From Fen-1258 sp964449775 (GTDB taxonomy: Bacteria > Bacteroidota > Ignavibacteria > Ignavibacteriales > Melioribacteraceae): 64,000 nt of DNA. The translations under genes and the position numbers were made by a program. This document shows positions 61,859 through 64,000 of the stretch, piece by piece; position 1 is the stretch's first letter; every line of letters starts with the position of its first letter. The notes beneath the pieces are model-generated. The model was not told the origin of the DNA, ran no database searches, and was given only the letters and a program-made list of their open reading frames with translations. Location of the stretch: contig CAYVBQ010000018.1 of assembly GCA_964449775.1 (NCBI GenBank), positions 1-64,000 on the forward strand, given 5' to 3'.

Positions 61859-61984
61859 ATGACAATAGGTATATTATTTATAGCTTGGTTTATTTTGGTA
61901 GGATGGGCTTATTATACAATCAAAAATGCCCCTTTTGGTTATGAAGATGAGAGCGGGTTTCATGAGATGAAAGGATACTCCTAA
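61859..61984 (+). CDS. 41-aa membrane protein
   Basis: An ATG at 61859 is preceded by an ideal AAGGAG seven bases upstream and followed by 41 codons to TAA. The product begins MTIGILFIAWFILVGWAYYTI, one membrane helix rich in Trp and Tyr, then a short acidic tail (YEDESGFHEM). It is too short for the 60-codon ORF cut-off but has all signs of a real gene. I do not know the family. Single-helix proteins of this kind may be accessory subunits of membrane complexes. Confidence 0.7.
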   Translation: MTIGILFIAWFILVGWAYYTIKNAPFGYEDESGFHEMKGYS

Positions 61985-61993
61985 TTATCAGCA

Positions 61994-62032
61994 GAAAAAA
62001 ATAAAAAAAAAGCTGCATAATACTGCAGCTTT
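61994..62032 (-). terminator. Terminator, strongest on the minus strand
   Basis: A 9-bp stem AAAGCTGCA/TGCAGCTTT with a 6-base loop is followed on the minus strand by an almost pure U-tract of about 17 bases. It would end transcripts coming from fcl; on the plus strand it would serve the 41-aa gene less well. Confidence 0.8.
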
Positions 62033-62132
62033 CGAGCTTACTCTTCACTAAAGTCACAAATTTGAAGAGGAAACTTTCGTAATTCATTTTAATCTCTCTG
62101 GGTTTAATTCCCCGCCGCTTGCGGTGTACAAT

Positions 62133-62160
62133 CGTCATTGCGAGCGTAGCGAAGCAATCT
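62133..62160. repeat. Dispersed repeat (CGTCATTGCGAGCGTAGCG type)
   Basis: CGTCATTGCGAGCGTAGCGAAG followed by CAATCT is one of the commonest dispersed repeat motifs in bacterial genomes of several phyla. It lies between the 41-aa gene's terminator and fcl. Confidence 0.6.
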
Positions 62161-62190
62161 AATGTAAGAGATTACTTCGTAACTTGGCAA

Positions 62191-63159
62191 CTATCTAACT
62201 TTTTCCCCTGTAACCACATTCTCAATGTACCATTTACTTGCTTTCCTTATTCCCTCTTCTAAGCTGGTAGAGTATTTCCATCCCAATTCATTTAGTAATG
62301 AAACATCCATCAATTTACGTGGAGTGCCATCCGGTTTTGAAGAATCAAAGACGATCTCTCCATGAAAACCAACAATTTTCTTAATCAATTCTGCGACCTC
62401 TTTTATCGTAACATCCTCACCGGAACCAATATTGATTTGCGTAATGCCTTTTTCATACAAATCTTTTGCATCAATTTTATTCATTAAAAAAAAGATTGCA
62501 TCGGCTAGATCCTCTACATAGAGAAATTCTCTTCTAGGTGTACCGGTTCCCCAAACAACTACGTTTTGAGATTTCGTTTTGCTTGCCTCATGAAACTTTC
62601 GAATCAATGCCGGTAGAACATGAGAAGTTTTCAAATCATAATTATCAAATGGACCGTAAAGGTTTGTCGGCATAACTGAATAGAAATTAGACCCGTACTG
62701 CTTGTAATAACTTTCGCATAATTTTATTCCTACAATTTTAGCAAGAGCATATGGTTCATTTGTATATTCTAAGTAGCCGGAGAGAAGATATTCTTCTTTT
62801 AAGGGTTGAGGAGCTAACTTTGGATAAATACATGAACTTCCTAAAAACAATAATTTTGAAACATTACTTTTGTAGGAGGCATGAATTAAATTTGCTTCAA
62901 TCATCAGGTTATCATATAAAAACTCAGCACGGTAGGTATTATTTGCTAAAATACCACCGACCTTTGCTGCAGCAACTATAACATAATCCGGTTCTTCAGA
63001 CACAAAGAATTCATTCACATCTTTTTGATTTCTGAGATCAAGTTCATCAACAGTTTTATTTATAAAGTTTGTGAACCCTTCCGCTTGAAATTTTCGCATA
63101 ATGGCAGAACCCACCATTCCTGTGTGTCCGGCTATGTAAAGTTTTTTATTTTTATTCAT
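62191..63159 (-). CDS. fcl: GDP-L-fucose synthase
   Basis: This 322-aa SDR-family enzyme converts GDP-4-keto-6-deoxymannose to GDP-L-fucose for surface polysaccharides. The start MNKNKKLYIAGHTGMVGSAI at 63159 overlaps the upstream stop by one base (TAATG). GHTGMVG binds NADP, GSSCIYP and YALAKIVGIKLCESY supply Ser and Tyr/Lys of the active site, and MPTNLYGPFDNYD is family-typical. It may start a polysaccharide gene group continuing beyond the window, but the visible upstream genes are not of that type. Confidence 0.94.
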   Translation of the reverse strand: MNKNKKLYIAGHTGMVGSAIMRKFQAEGFTNFINKTVDELDLRNQKDVNEFFVSEEPDYVIVAAAKVGGILANNTYRAEFLYDNLMIEANLIHASYKSNVSKLLFLGSSCIYPKLAPQPLKEEYLLSGYLEYTNEPYALAKIVGIKLCESYYKQYGSNFYSVMPTNLYGPFDNYDLKTSHVLPALIRKFHEASKTKSQNVVVWGTGTPRREFLYVEDLADAIFFLMNKIDAKDLYEKGITQINIGSGEDVTIKEVAELIKKIVGFHGEIVFDSSKPDGTPRKLMDVSLLNELGWKYSTSLEEGIRKASKWYIENVVTGEKVR

Positions 63160-63719
63160 TACAATAACTTTATTTCTTCCCATATTTTTAATAGTTCGGC
63201 TTTATTCAATCTATTAAGAATAAAATCGAAGTCAATAATAGACCTTGAATTCTTTATCATTGCCGCAATATCATATAAATGTTTTTGGCTTTTACCTTCA
63301 TAATAAAATTCTATCTTCTTAATTATAACATATTCAGGTGGTGCAATAAATAATTTTTTACCTAAAAAAATTATTTCTTTTCTATTATTCATAGCCCAAA
63401 TCTGAAACTCATCTTTACCAATTAAATAAATATCTGCTTTAAAACCGGTTTCATGGTGAATTAAATTAAAATGACCATTTGTAGGACGTACTAACTCATC
63501 TTTAATTACATTACTGGGCGGGCAATAGAATTCTATGATAGGAAATGCTTTAATAAAGCTATTTACTTTTGCTTGACTCAATGATATTACTAAATCAATA
63601 TCATGGGTTAATCTCGGATCACCATAAACAATAGATGCAACCGATCCTGTAATGAAAAAATCTATATTGTTTTCCAGTAATTTTTCAGTATAAAGAGCAA
63701 ATAGATTAAGATCTTGCAT
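63159..63719 (-). CDS. Nucleotidyltransferase-fold protein
   Basis: This 186-aa protein has a nucleotidyltransferase-like N-terminus: ITGSVASIVYGDPRLTHDIDLVI (about 23-45), with GS and DxD spaced by 13 residues, as in AbiEii/DUF6036-type proteins rather than MNT. The C-terminus has PPEYVIIKKIEFYYEGKSQKHLYDIAAMI, typical of this group. It could be the active part of a toxin-antitoxin or abortive-infection-type pair with the upstream 63-aa gene, which it overlaps by 14 bp. Confidence 0.78.
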   Translation of the reverse strand: MQDLNLFALYTEKLLENNIDFFITGSVASIVYGDPRLTHDIDLVISLSQAKVNSFIKAFPIIEFYCPPSNVIKDELVRPTNGHFNLIHHETGFKADIYLIGKDEFQIWAMNNRKEIIFLGKKLFIAPPEYVIIKKIEFYYEGKSQKHLYDIAAMIKNSRSIIDFDFILNRLNKAELLKIWEEIKLL

Positions 63720-63897
63720 TTAAAAATATTTCCTTTACTTTCTCTTGAATTTGTTGCTCAGTCATATTGGGGTTAACCATTCTTAAACCGACGGTTTTTA
63801 ATTCTCTAGCGAGAAAATATAATTTTAATGCCTCAGTTAATTTTTGTTCGGAGTTAATAGCAAAATTATTTTTGGTATTCATGAAAGCAGTTTCCAT
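63706..63897 (-). CDS. Small partner of the nucleotidyltransferase-fold protein
   Basis: This 63-aa helical protein (LTEALKLYFLARELKTVGLRMVNPNMTEQQIQEKVKEIF) ends overlapping the nucleotidyltransferase gene. AGGATT precedes the first ATG; a second ATG lies 15 bp in. Such small helical genes in front of this type of nucleotidyltransferase occur widely and are thought to be partner subunits. The function is unknown. Confidence 0.65.
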   Translation of the reverse strand: METAFMNTKNNFAINSEQKLTEALKLYFLARELKTVGLRMVNPNMTEQQIQEKVKEIFLNARS

Positions 63898-64000
63898 ATA
63901 ATCCTATTTAAAAAATAAATAGTTCTCATAACAAGTTTAATAATAAATTATGCTAATACCCTCTAGCTGCAACCTTCTCCAAATCTGCCGTAATCATAAT

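Noticed and set aside
61920..62138. 72-aa minus-strand ORF
   Set aside because: It runs through a terminator hairpin and its A/T tract and overlaps the better supported 41-aa gene.

Overview
The window looks like a scaffold from an AT-rich (roughly one-third GC) member of the Ignavibacteria/Chlorobi side of the Bacteroidota group. It is probably a draft or metagenome assembly, because two runs of exactly 100 N occur at 5354-5453 and 43936-44035. The lineage call is inference. It rests on a C-terminal type IX secretion (Por) sorting tail on the protein at 588-3002, a PorZ-like propeller protein, a BshC bacillithiol enzyme, and many lipoproteins in a chemoheterotrophic gene set.

Layout. 1-587 is the 5' part of a group II intron on the minus strand, starting on the base after the stop codon of a secreted M23-type protein. 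3.1-6.1 kb holds a lipoprotein and three toxin-antitoxin-like pairs (MNT/HEPN, DUF2442 plus a 62-aa ORF, DUF4258/DUF2283). 6.2-8.6 kb holds an anti-sigma-like membrane protein and an unknown partner. 8.7-17.9 kb carries a large GH13 enzyme, mutS, a DUF1684 lipoprotein, DAHP synthase and prephenate dehydrogenase. 18.0-22.3 kb is accessory: hicBA, an orphan antitoxin, HEPN/MNT, a 67-aa membrane protein and a four-helix-bundle gene, lying around a COG2509 flavoprotein. 22.3-41.7 kb is mostly housekeeping: SDR, ackA, hydroxyacyl-CoA dehydrogenase, recQ, rhomboid, pgk, gapA, Crp/Fnr regulator, PHP phosphoesterase, PorZ-like protein, ABC-F, ROK kinase, bshC. 42-44.2 kb has a lipoprotein, tRNA-Val(TAC) and tRNA-Gly(CCC). 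44.4-52.1 kb has an M50 protease, MFS transporter, nusB, leucine dehydrogenase, a YdcF-like protein, an ABC ATPase, VanZ and nnr. 52.3-54.1 kb is again accessory: phd/parE and an RHH antitoxin with an interrupted mazF. 54.3-61.5 kb is an asnS-nuoJKLMN block. The right edge has a 41-aa membrane protein, a nucleotidyltransferase pair and fcl.

Most notable pattern. Several toxin-antitoxin cassettes sit between a real gene end and a diverged second copy of that same gene end. The tyrA 3' end is repeated after hicBA. The nnr 5' end, with its upstream region, is repeated after phd/parE. A 36-bp piece of the flavoprotein 3' end is repeated beyond a small ORF. Short motifs resembling the 3' end of the anti-sigma gene recur between the pairs at 4.8-6.2 kb. 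This suggests that accessory cassettes enter by recombination at gene ends and leave terminal duplications. The region also contains short non-autonomous elements (100 bp between gapA and pgk; 370 bp inside mazF), decayed fragments of an ABC ATPase and a tRNA-Val, an 85-bp tandem array over the start of tRNA-Val, and several dispersed palindromic repeats, some inside operons.
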